From Elmis aenea (Eukaryota > Arthropoda > Insecta > Coleoptera > Elmidae), in assembly GCA_947652605.1 (NCBI GenBank), contig OX393583.1:10209222-10273221 (forward strand): a stretch of 64,000 nucleotides of DNA, written 5' to 3'. The position numbers were made by a program, and so were the translations under genes. The notes below the pieces were generated by a model, which did not search any database, was not told where the DNA came from, and was given only the letters and a program-made list of their open reading frames with translations. Shown piece by piece: positions 55,406 to 64,000 of this stretch; position 1 is the stretch's first letter; the number at the start of each line of letters is the position of its first letter.

Positions 55406-56760
55406 ATTCCTATCATGATCGTTGATAAGATAGAAGCATGTTGTGGATAAATAAATAATGAAGAAAACTGTCAAGGAAACTGAAAACTAGTCCTCTAATA
55501 AAAAAATTTTAATCAACTACTACTACAACTTATATTGTGGAGGTTTATTACATTTGGTTTAACTAAGGTTTTTTTTACCAATCTCTTCATTTAGTGAGAT
55601 CGCTTAAATCAATACTTAATGTTTAAGTTGACTAGTTCGTTGTTAATTTGGTAATATACAACTAGAACTAGAGTTAATTTTAGACTGGTGGGTGTGTCGT
55701 TGAAGTATCTGTATCGTGGGTAAATAAATTTGTTTGTCGTAAGATCACGTAAGATACTGTCAGTGGTGTAATTGTTGAATTTAATTCAAAGCGAAAGACG
55801 TTCCTTTCGCCTTGTAATTTCTAGGCACTCACTATTAATAATATTCTAAGTACACAAGAGCGAACTGTCACATTTGACATAAGCGTAGTTTCTGCTAGAC
55901 GGAGTGTGCGTTCCTCATTAATTCAGCCGTCTTCTTGTGTCTTACAGTTATTAACAACAGCCAATGGCTGTACGTAGATATTTACCGCGGCGCTTTGTTT
56001 CACTTCAAGTTCTGTCTTACAGCGTCTTCCCGAGTTCTCTCTCCCCCCCGGCCCTTACCGAGCTGATATTTTCCGCGCTGTGTGTTTGTTTGCATTAGTG
56101 CTTGTCTCTATTAGAAATATTTGCATGTTGTGGCAAGCTATAAAGCACATACTAACGTGGATGTGTTGTTTTGCTCTGCAGGAACCGTGCTGTCGAATTA
56201 CAGCTCGCTGATCATCACAAAAACGTCGCATGTTGGAACGGAAGTTATGAAGTTTATTGATAATAATCGGAATGAAATGATTCAAGAAGCTTTGAAACTA
56301 AACATTTCGTTCTATTTTAAATAATAAATAGAGGGCCACGGCCAGTGACAAAAACAAAAAATAATTCGTTATTAAATTTGTTGTATAGGGTGTTGACCGA
56401 TACAATGGTACATGCGACTTTACCATGCAAAATTAAATAGTTGTGAATATGGCCTTCTCTGATTAATTTACTACAAAATTGTAAAACAAAGTTGTTCAGA
56501 ATCTAAAACTACGTCAGATTTTTCCTGAATTTTATTCAACTTACAAATATGAGGGTTCCTATAGCAGAATCGTCCTCCGGATCAGAATTTTAGATTTTTG
56601 AAGTAGTGCAGTGTTGCCAAAATAAATAAAATCGTAATTTTATTAATAATTCATTATGTTTTAAATTATTTTCTTTGATTGGCCGTATAGCACTGTGTGA
56701 AAAAATAATCTTAATTCAAGATAGTTGAGGCAAAGGGCATTTTACTAAGAAAAATAAACT
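55406..56760. other. Unique sequence with a GC-richer block at 55850-56290
   Basis: The block at 55850-56290 (CAGCCAATGGCTGTACGTAG, CCGCGGCGCTTTG, CCCCCCCGGCCCTTACCG) has no repeat signature. TTTTGCTCTGCAG|GAACCG near 56179 looks like a 3' splice site followed by an open plus frame to 56324 (67 codons from 56121). No family is recognised. It may be an untranslated or alternative first exon of a host gene; strand and boundaries are not established. Confidence 0.3.
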
Positions 56761-56814
56761 CTATAACATACTAAAATTGTTGGAACCGTCTTCAAAATAA
56801 AAATGTAAAAACTT

Positions 56815-57165
56815 CTTCTTCTTCTTCTTAGAGAGATCGATAAAGCACAAGTACACCATCTTTGAATGTTCCATTGTTTTTTCACTTAACTGCCTTAACG
56901 TAAAAATTAGATCATGTGTGCTTCTACCCGGTCTAAATCCACATTGCGCCTCTTCCCAATTTCTTTCGAAATGTTTTCTTAATCTCTCCTCCAAAATTCC
57001 TTCATATAATTTTTCTACTACACTAAGTAGAGATATGCCTCTATAGTTTTCGCATTTTTTGCTAACGCCAGTCTTGAATATCGGTAATATAACAGATACC
57101 TCCCAGTCCTTTGGAATATCTTTTTCCTGCCAAGCTTTATTTACTATTCTTAGCAGCATTTTCTT
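56815..57165 (-). pseudogene. RTE-like LINE RT fragment fused to an AAG tail
   Basis: The minus strand reads AWQEKDIPKDWEVSVILPIF, KTGVSKKCENYRGISLLSVV, EKLYEGILEERLRKHFERNW, EEAQCGFRPGRSTHDLIFTL and MVYLCFIDLSK. These are the fingers of an RTE-type reverse transcriptase (PxxWxxxxIxPIxKxGxxxxCxNYRGISLLxxxxKxxxxILxxRL ... QxGFRxGRSTxDxIFxLRQ ... FxDLxKAFD). The frame is intact to the DLSK before the first catalytic Asp, and then passes directly into AAGAAGAAGAAGAAGAAG (56815-56832 region). The whole of the palm after it is absent. The AAG tail equals that of the LINE at 46230-48540. Confidence 0.85.
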
Positions 57166-58540
57166 TCCCTCTGTAAAAACTTTTATTTTTTAAAATAATT
57201 TTCTAGAAGAACGGACTGTAATAAGAGCCATTCTCTGTAATAAGAGACGTGACGGTAATTTAAAGGTATTGGGAACAGGTAGGTACCTAAAATTTGGATA
57301 TGAATATTTCAGCTTTGTACATGAAAAGGGTTTTCTTGAATTTATTAATTTCTTTTTTAATTTTTTTTTGTCTCTTATTACCGATTCGTGGTAATAAGAG
57401 ACAATGTCTATGTACCTCATGATAATAACGTTCCAAAGTCCTTTATGTACCTATCTAATAAGAGCTACATTATAACTTTGTAAATTAGCCTGAACATTTT
57501 TATTTGTCCAGTTTTAAAAACAAAAACAATTCAAACAAAAATTTGCAGACAAAATTAAAATATAGTTTTATTTAAAAAAAAATACATAAAAACATAAAGG
57601 CAACTCCAGATTAATAAAAAAAAATAAAACAGCCTTATATTTCTTCTTTAAAATTATTGTTTTAGTGATTTATCCTTCGTTTTTAAGCCATATAGGTAAT
57701 TATGCCTTTTAATAACAAATGGACTCGAGTTAAATATTAGTCCACCATTCTCTGAAGTAATCTTCTCTTGCTTTAAAACTTTGTTTAAATTAAAATACCA
57801 GTTTATTATTGTATATGGATTAGCACCTCTCACTCTCTGTTGTCCCAATATTTTACCTTTTCTAATAGACAATGTCTCTTAAGAAAATTGTTAAACAAAA
57901 TATCCCCAGGGCCCTTTTCATTCCATCTTGTTTTAATTTTTGTATCATTTATTAACTCAGTCACAAGTGTTTCAAGTTCCGTAAAACCACATCCTAAAGT
58001 CTCACATTGTTTTAGAAATAAAGCAAGTGTGTTTTCGTCATTCTCAGATAATTCAAAAACACTAAAATAAAGGGAACTTTTGAAACTAGTTGAAAGAAGT
58101 TTCGTTCATAAGCACGTAACCTCAAAATGTCTGATTTAAAAATACGGTTTCGTCATTAAAACAAAAACTGACACCACTTTTTAACATTACGTGGTAATAG
58201 GAGACGATGTTCTCAAGCCCATCAAATGCAACTGTTTATTTAAATCGTATTTATCAAAAAAATAAAAGCTGATTTCTTACCTTCATATTGTGGGCGCAAC
58301 AAAAAAAAAAAACTAAATGCTTTATTCCGCACCTTACTTACTTCTTCGGCACTTCACAGTTTTTAGTATACAAGCGTTGTCTCTTAATACCGCTGTCTGT
58401 TGTTACTGTGTTTTCCCCTAATTGTAAATTTTACGTAAAAGTTATTAAGATTTTTTATAGAATCCAATATAGACTACAATTCAAAATAAATAGATTTTTT
58501 TACCGTTTTCGTGTAATTTTGGATTGTCGTTTCAACTGAA
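57166..58540 (-). mobile_element. Pogo-like element remnant with TAATAAGAGAC motifs
   Basis: The motif GTAATAAGAG(A/C)C or its complement recurs at about 57218, 57236, 57370, 57394, 57875, 58194 and 58378, as in subterminal repeats. The interior encodes a CENP-B-type helix-turn-helix on the minus strand (57654-58077). True ends are not resolved. GAAACACCCTGTATA at 58538 is a foldback end and not part of it. Confidence 0.45.
57654..58077 (-). pseudogene. Pogo-like transposase, CENP-B-type DNA-binding region
   Basis: On the minus strand the first frame gives SVFELSENDENTLALFLKQC, ETLGCGFTELETLVTELIND, RWNEKGPGDILFNNFLKRHC. After a frameshift near 57875 it continues LSIRKGKILGQQRVRGANPY, TIINWYFNLNKVLKQEKI and ends at 57654. 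The order (LxxxxExxLxxxLxxxxxxGxxxT...LVxxxxxxxxxxxxWNExxPGxxWxxxFLKRHxxLSxRKxxxxxxxRxxxxNPxxIxxWxxxLxxxL) is the CENP-B helix-turn-helix of pogo/Tigger-type proteins. A TTTATTTTAG just upstream (58066) may be a splice acceptor. The DDE domain is absent. Confidence 0.65.
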
Positions 58541-60278
58541 ACACCCTGTATATTAGTTATTATTTGAAAGTTTAAATAATAGCACGCACTTTGTTGTATA
58601 TTATAGGCAAAAGCGGTGACAGTACTTCCACCTACTTACCCACCCTTTACTTGTTCCCCGCCCCCTCCTCCCGGACGCTAATGGCCAAAGTAGTTGAAGC
58701 GTCCTTAAACCAATTTAAAAAAAAAAGGCTCTGTTGACAACCACTATCAAAAATGTACATTTTTAATGTCTGGCAATTACAGACACACGGACGTCATCGT
58801 CAACATAGTCAAAACGGTTTCAGGGGACCTCAAAACGTGTATATCCGTCGAAACCTGGAATTCGAAAACTTTAGTGATCACAATACTTTCTTCATACTAG
58901 GAATGGCAAAAGTAAAAAGATTCTTCGGAGCATAAAAATGACCATTAACAGTCTAAATTCTGTTTCAAGGCAAAGCTGTCTAAGTTTTTTCAGCTTTCTA
59001 AACAAATGTGGAATTATGTTAGATATATACGCTATATCCCAAGTGGTCTAGTTCAATGCAGGGTGATTCCAACAAAATTGGTTTGATTTTGACAGTTTAT
59101 ACACAGTCGAATGTTATGAACAAAGAGTGCATTACTAAGTGATAAACAGACGTTTTTCAGCAATAGCTTTGAATGTGTTATTGTGACATTCTGCGGTGAT
59201 TATGGAGCTTTTAGGCATATGCTCAACTAGAATAATAGTCTGCATGTCTCAGAAGTTGGTTGCTATGGATTTTTCTGCTAAAGATTGCTTGAGAGACTTT
59301 TTTGGGGAGAAGACACCTCTTACCAATCTATTGCATAGACTCCAAATCTGTCTTAGGATTCTACTGATGGTCTCATGTGTTCATGTGTAGGCTATCCAAA
59401 TTTTTGGCATTTTGAACCTTCGGGAATCGGAAACGCGAAATCCTTTTTCTCGCCAATTCTCGGGAATTTGCGAAATTCATCTTTTTTATTTAATTTTTGT
59501 AGTCATGAGTAGAAACAAATAAAAATATAGATGTATTAATTTAATTTAGCAGAGTTTTAAAATCAAATTCGAATTGTGTATCAAAGATTTGGAACGCCAT
59601 CAATTTCATTGCTATCTGGTCAATAAAAAGCATCCTCTTAGCTGAATTATCGTTTGTCAAGCTGGATATTTTACAACGAACTGTGAGGTCTGCACAAAGG
59701 ATATAATGACCTGCATTACCATTATTGCGTTAGTTGCTGGTAAGAATGCGAGCAATTAAATATCGCTTTGTATAACGACTTATATTTTATTTATAATGTA
59801 CAACTTATGTCTATTTGACTTCATACAATGTAAACGAACACTTACCTTAGTAACATAATGAAAGGACAAGCCTTTTGAAATTATTATGGTTTTCACCACA
59901 TCCTGTGTATTGAATTGAATCCCAATGGTATATCTGTCTTGCTCGTCCTATTTATAGATAAATTGGTATTCGAGCAGTAACAGATCTGAGTTTAGTACAA
60001 CGTATTTCTATTGTCGATTGTGGAGGATCAAAACGACCCAACGTCGTTTTTTTTGTGAATATTTAGAGGGGACAATTTTTTTGTTCTTCCAATATTTTTC
60101 TAGCCGAGTTATTCACCATTTCACTTTGTACAATTATGTTTTTTTTACCAAAAAATTAAAAGTACCCTTTAAACAAATAATGTTTGGATTGGGGTCACTA
60201 ATATACCCCACGTGGTCCTTTACCTTACAATTTTTTAAATGCTTTTGGATGCATCTGTTGCCACTGTAGGATTACATA
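58541..60278. other. AT-rich intergenic sequence, no gene seen
   Basis: A pyrimidine-rich GC patch at 58620-58690 (CCCACCCTTTACTTGTTCCC) is unassigned. GCAGGGTGATTCCAACAAAA at 59058 is a solo foldback-type end. Frames at 58753, 59196 and 60018 show no motif, though the last could be eroded piggyBac sequence. Confidence 0.35.
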
Positions 60279-60639
60279 TAGACTCAAAAATATGAAAAAA
60301 CTACCAAAAAGTGCTCCAATTGTAATCGATTTGTTTGTAATAACCACACCACTGTAGTAAAAACAATAATATGCAATACTTGTAAATATGTTACAATCTT
60401 ACAATGACTAACTTTAAGTAAATGGTTTGTTATGTTTTGCCCTATTATTTCTTTTCAATCGTTTATAATTATTATAAAAGCCTCTCCTAATGGATTATTA
60501 AATGTGTTTACAGTTTACAGATACTTTTGGGTTTTTATTTCATGTAATAATTTAATTAAGAATTTTACAAGTGTGGTCAGTAAATGACCCAAAATGGTCT
60601 TCTGTATTACAAAATGTCACCTGGTCATCCGAAGGTTAA
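60279..60639 (+). pseudogene. piggyBac-like C-terminal Cys domain and TTAA end
   Basis: The plus frame at about 60281-60410 reads TQKYEKTTKKCSNCNRFVCN, NHTTVVKTIICNTCKYV, giving C-x2-C-x4-C-x2-H-x9-C-x2-C. This resembles the Cys-rich C-terminal domain of insect piggyBac transposases (RCxxCxxxVCxEHxxxxxxxxCxxC). About 230 bases downstream the sequence CACCTGGTCATCCGAAGG is followed by TTAA (60636-60639), which, read inward, resembles a piggyBac terminus after its TTAA target. The catalytic part and the left end are missing. Confidence 0.5.
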
Positions 60640-60657
60640 ATAGCCATAACATCTGTA

Positions 60658-61486
60658 TACAGGGTGTCCCAAATTCGAGTAAATGCATGGGGATCTCGCT
60701 TAACCTAAGAGCTACGAGGTCGGTTAAATTAGGGCAAAGTTGCGAAATTAGATGCTTAACAAATATCTGCAAAGCAAATTTTCATAGCTGTCTTAGTTCA
60801 AAAGTTATTCAAGAAAAATTTAAAAAATTGATTTTCGTTTTTTGGTCCTATTTCCTCAATTTTTTTATATACCGACAATCTGAAAGCACTTCTCCATGGC
60901 AACTTCTTACACTTTATATTTTAAGATAACATAGAATTTCCAACAACGTTTCGTCTCTTCAGATCATATTAATCTCAAAATGAGAGTTTTAACAAAACAA
61001 CAACAAAAGAATAGTTTTTTTTGTTTGTATAAGATTCAAAAATTGAACAAAATGAGTTTTTCTCAAAATTTTGTGGTAAGATATCATTTTTGATATTAAG
61101 TGTCATATATCATTGTAATCAGAAGACAAAATGCTATCAGACTATAAGATTAAAATTTTTTCGCCGTATTTATGATGATGGTTCTGAAGAGACGAAACGT
61201 TGTTGAAAATTCTATGTTATCTTAAAATATAAAGCGTAAGAAGTTGCCATGGAGAAGTGCTTCCAGATTGTCGATATCTTAAAAAATAAAGGGTATAGGG
61301 CAAAAAAACCAAAATCAATTTTTTCAGTTTTTCAAATAACTTTTGAACTAAGACAGCTATGAAAATTTTCTTTGCAGATATTTGATGAGCATCTAATTTC
61401 GCAACTTTGCCCTAATTTATTTGACCTCGTAGCTCTTAAGATAAGCGAGATCCCCATGCATATACTCGAATTTGGGACACCCTGTA
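60658..61486. mobile_element. 829-bp foldback MITE, TACAGGGTGTCCCAAATTCG ends
   Basis: Left TACAGGGTGTCCCAAATTCG and right CGAATTTGGGACACCCTGTA are exact inverted ends. Pairing includes ATGCATGGGGATCTCGCTTA/ATAAGCGAGATCCCCATGCA, TAGGGCAAAGTTGCGAAATT and ACAACGTTTCGTCTCTTCAG. Nearly fully palindromic and well preserved. Confidence 0.93.
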
Positions 61487-61619
61487 TATTTATTGTTAAC
61501 ACATACGGAGGGCTATCGAAAAATAATTAGATAAGTACATAAAATAGCTATTCAAAGAACTAAATAATTTTTCTTCAATTACTACTAGTTCAGTTCGTTC
61601 TCCTACTTTGAACGTGCAA

Positions 61620-62409
61620 GAATAGCTGTCGAACAGAGTCCGACCAGTTCAGCTAAAAGACATTCTCAAGCTTTGAACATCTCGAAGACATCGTTCCGGT
61701 GAATCTTGAAACACGATCTTCACTTTCACCCTTATGATTCAAATTGTTCAGAAACTAAAAGCCCAGGATAAGAGAGCACGTGTATAATTTCATGAACATT
61801 TCCTAGAAATTTTCAATGCCATTGAAAATCTCCTGAATGAACTTATAATGACCGATGAGGCCCATTTTTGTTTGGATGGCTACTTAAGTAAGCAAAACTT
61901 CAGATACTGGGCTCCGCATGAAAAACCTCTACACAGTCCCAAAGTTACAGTTTGGTGTGGAGTCACCACATCAGAAATTATTGGTTCTTATTTTTTTGAA
62001 CTGGGTGGATATGCTGCAAAACTTCCTCATGCCTGAAGTAAGAAGTCTCGGTTTAAACAATGTAATGTTCCAACAGGACGGTGCTACGGCCTATACAGCT
62101 CTTCAGTCGATGAACACTGTACGAGATTTTTTTCCGGGCAGAGTTATCTCACGATTCGGCGACATTCAATGGCCTGCAAGATCACCCGACCTGAGTTCCC
62201 CTGACTTTTATTTATGGGGCTATCTCAAGTCTAGAGTGTACAGGGATAAACCACGCACACTTCAAGAACTGAAACTTGCAATTGAACTTGAAGTAAGGGA
62301 TATCAATTGCGATTTATTGCAGCGTGTGATGTTGAATTTTGTTACGAGATTACGTCTATGGAATAATTCTTATAGAAATCATTTGAAAGAGGTTATTTTT
62401 AAACGCTAG
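61620..62409 (+). pseudogene. DD41D-type mariner transposase remnant
   Basis: Upstream scraps of the helix-turn-helix (HSQALNISKTSFR, ILKHDLHFHPY; 61650-61735) precede the frame at 61848: MTDEAHFCLDGYLSKQNFRY (first Asp), HEKPLHSPKVTVWCGV. After a frameshift near 61990, continue LNNVMFQQDGATAYTALQSM (second Asp), FFPGRVISRFGDIQWPARSP, DLSSPDFYLWGYLKSRVYRD, then VEVRD-like C-terminal sequence and a stop at 62407-62409. Forty-one residues lie between the QQD Asp and the Asp of SPDFYLWG, the DD41D spacing, not DD34D/E. Its neighbour to the left is a TACAGGGTG foldback. No inverted ends found around the gene. Confidence 0.85.
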
Positions 62410-62767
62410 GTGTATGTAGTAAAACTACATAATTTAAGCTATTAAATTTAGTTTTTGAACATGTGATTGGTTTTAGTTTATTCGTTTTATCGTCTAAAAC
62501 CCCATCATACCTATTGGCTAACCCTGTATTATGTGTCATGCATAAAAAAGTTTCTTTTAAAAATAAACCAATTGACAAGGGGTACATGACACTTCACATT
62601 GAGGTCAAGGGGTGTGCATTGACTGAAACGGGTTCAGAACCGCTGGCTTACGGTTTTTATTGTGCACTTCGCTCTCAATGCCAAATCTTTTGAACAACTC
62701 TTTAATTTCTTTAATCTTTAACTCACTTTGATCAGTCGGTGGGTGATCTGAACTAACTTGTCTTCTA
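62410..62767. other. Intergenic sequence, nothing recognised
   Basis: No motif, repeat or terminus was seen; the frame at 62463-62693 looks like chance. Confidence 0.35.
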
Positions 62768-62775
62768 CCGATGAA

Positions 62776-62910
62776 CAGAGGCGTCGATAGACGTCGTCGG
62801 GCCTGGAGTAAAATTTTTCATGGACTCCAAGTAAAGTACATTATTTAAAAATTTAGTTACTAAAAATCAATTGTGGACTCAGAGCCCCTGCCCCCCTCTC
62901 ATCCGCCCTG
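62776..62910. mobile_element. 135-bp hAT MITE with exact 8-bp duplication CCGATGAA
   Basis: CCGATGAA at 62768-62775 and 62911-62918. Ends CAGAGGCGTCGATAG and ...CATCCGCCCTG. The same family as 32830-33027 in the other orientation: GTCGGGCCTGGAGTAAAATT, TTTCATGGACTCC, CTCATCCGCCCTG. Confidence 0.9.
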
Positions 62911-62918
62911 CCGATGAA

Positions 62919-64000
62919 CAGCCATTCTTACACTTTTTCTGCTACACACTTTCTTTCTACTGTGATAGACTATTATCAAAATAGTTGATAGTATTGATTT
63001 TAGACGTTTCGACTACTATTTTTACCCAACCGAAGCAAAATGTTATCGCATTTTTCTATTTAGCGGTTCGGCTCCCTGGTTTTCACTTACCATTTTAAGG
63101 CATTCATTAACTTACCCTTGCTATACTCTTCATACCCTTACGTATAAGGGGTTGCATATACAACCGAAACCAGTACACTTTTTGTAACAAGTGTACATTG
63201 TTTTTCTGAAAGTTGTTAAAAGACTTTTTTTAGACAAACACAACCCGTTACAATTTTTACACAGAAAAATATTGAAATAAATGAAAAGTTAAGAGTCGAC
63301 ATTTAAAATTTTATGAAATTATGCTTAAATTTCACCAAACTTTATAAAGTTTTTCAGGCAGTTTTATTATTAAAGCAGTTTTTTTGAAATTGATTTGTTT
63401 TTTATTTGAACACAATTAAAAAAATTACAATTGCTTCTACAAATCTAATAATGCATGCAGATGGTTTATCTTCTAAACGTAGTCCAAGACTTCGAAATAA
63501 GATTGTCTGAAATACTTTACACCCTACAGAAATTTCTAATCGGTCCAGCTTGTGTACATTAATGCTGTTTTTTATATCTATTTCATTCAATATCTCAAAT
63601 AACATGTTAAAATTTCATTCAAGTCTGGATACAGAGATCTATACAAACGGAAAGTGAAGGTTTCTGGTGGATGCTAATACAACCCTTTCCCTGGAAGTTC
63701 GGTGATTCGCCCCTAGAGGGTTTTATATGCCCGTTGGAACACTTAAGGATTAAGATTATAAAATAAACTTAAGATATTCAAACTGTTTTTGTATTTTATT
63801 GCCCTATTCCAGTTTCATATCAATGTTTTTTAATTATATCATAATAGACAAAAATAACTATTCTAGTTACTTGATTTAGTAGTCTGAAATCTCTATTACA
63901 ACATTATAACTACCGAACTGCAAATTTAAAAAAGTGGATAAAAATACCAGTCCCAGATTTATCAATTTTAAAATTAATAAAAAAAAGAAAGCCAAGTTTT
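62919..64000. other. Intergenic sequence with a perfect 8-bp hairpin
   Basis: GTACACTT and AAGTGTAC (63173-63196) form an 8-bp stem with an 8-base loop. No coding motif in either strand; the 67-codon minus frame at 63402-63605 has no family signature. The sequence continues AT-rich to the edge. Confidence 0.35.

Noticed and set aside
63173..63196. Perfect 8-bp hairpin as a possible terminator or microRNA precursor
   Set aside because: The stem is too short for a microRNA precursor, and there is no neighbouring gene to terminate.

Overview
This window looks like AT-rich nuclear DNA of an insect, possibly a beetle, though the order is a guess. The base composition, short GT-AG introns, the TATACAGGGTG-type foldback repeats and the mix of mariner, Tc1, pogo, hAT, piggyBac, Helitron and several non-LTR families all point that way. 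I find no intact conserved host gene, no rRNA or tRNA gene and no CRISPR array. Most of the open reading frames are chance openings or pieces of transposons.

Layout. 1-9.3 kb: LINE reverse transcriptase fragments, three large foldback (long inverted repeat) elements, and a palindromic MITE that carries a mariner with CTCCCTCCGTCC ends and a plant-type transposase. 9.5-10.3 kb: unique, non-repetitive sequence. 10.3-14.3 kb: a small Helitron, a second LINE fragment, and a pogo/Tigger-like element with another foldback inside it. 16-21 kb: a palindromic MITE, a hAT MITE rich in GATTTAAATC, and a second hAT MITE interrupted by a near-complete mariner with one frameshift. 21-31 kb: mostly unique AT-rich sequence, with a GC-richer block at 26.3-27.05 kb (possible promoter or first exon), foldback ends and a LINE fragment. 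31-38 kb: a hAT transposase remnant, two tiny hAT MITEs with perfect 8-bp target duplications, an element encoding a Cys-rich finger, and the empty-site copy of the 8-kb MITE. 39-44 kb: a nested hAT in which an inner 2.44-kb element with CACTGAGAAAAA ends carries a multi-exon SAM-domain gene, followed by a ZMYM-like hAT remnant. 44-50 kb: a three-layer nest (foldback MITE inside hAT inside RTE-like LINE) between the arms of another foldback. 51-64 kb: more foldbacks, a Tc1 with an apparent spliceosomal intron, LINE, pogo, piggyBac and DD41D mariner remnants, and a small hAT MITE.

The observations I consider strongest are: (1) the Stowaway/DD39D-like mariner at 8161-9082, with an exact empty site at 37689-37690 in a sister repeat; (2) the SAM-domain gene inside a candidate DNA transposon with 12-bp inverted ends and repeated subterminal TTGRYACAA motifs; (3) seven hAT insertions dated relative to one another by exact 8-bp target duplications and nesting; and (4) a DD41D transposase remnant beside many TACAGGGTG foldbacks that it or a relative may have mobilised. 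All protein family calls come from recognising motifs by eye, with no database search.
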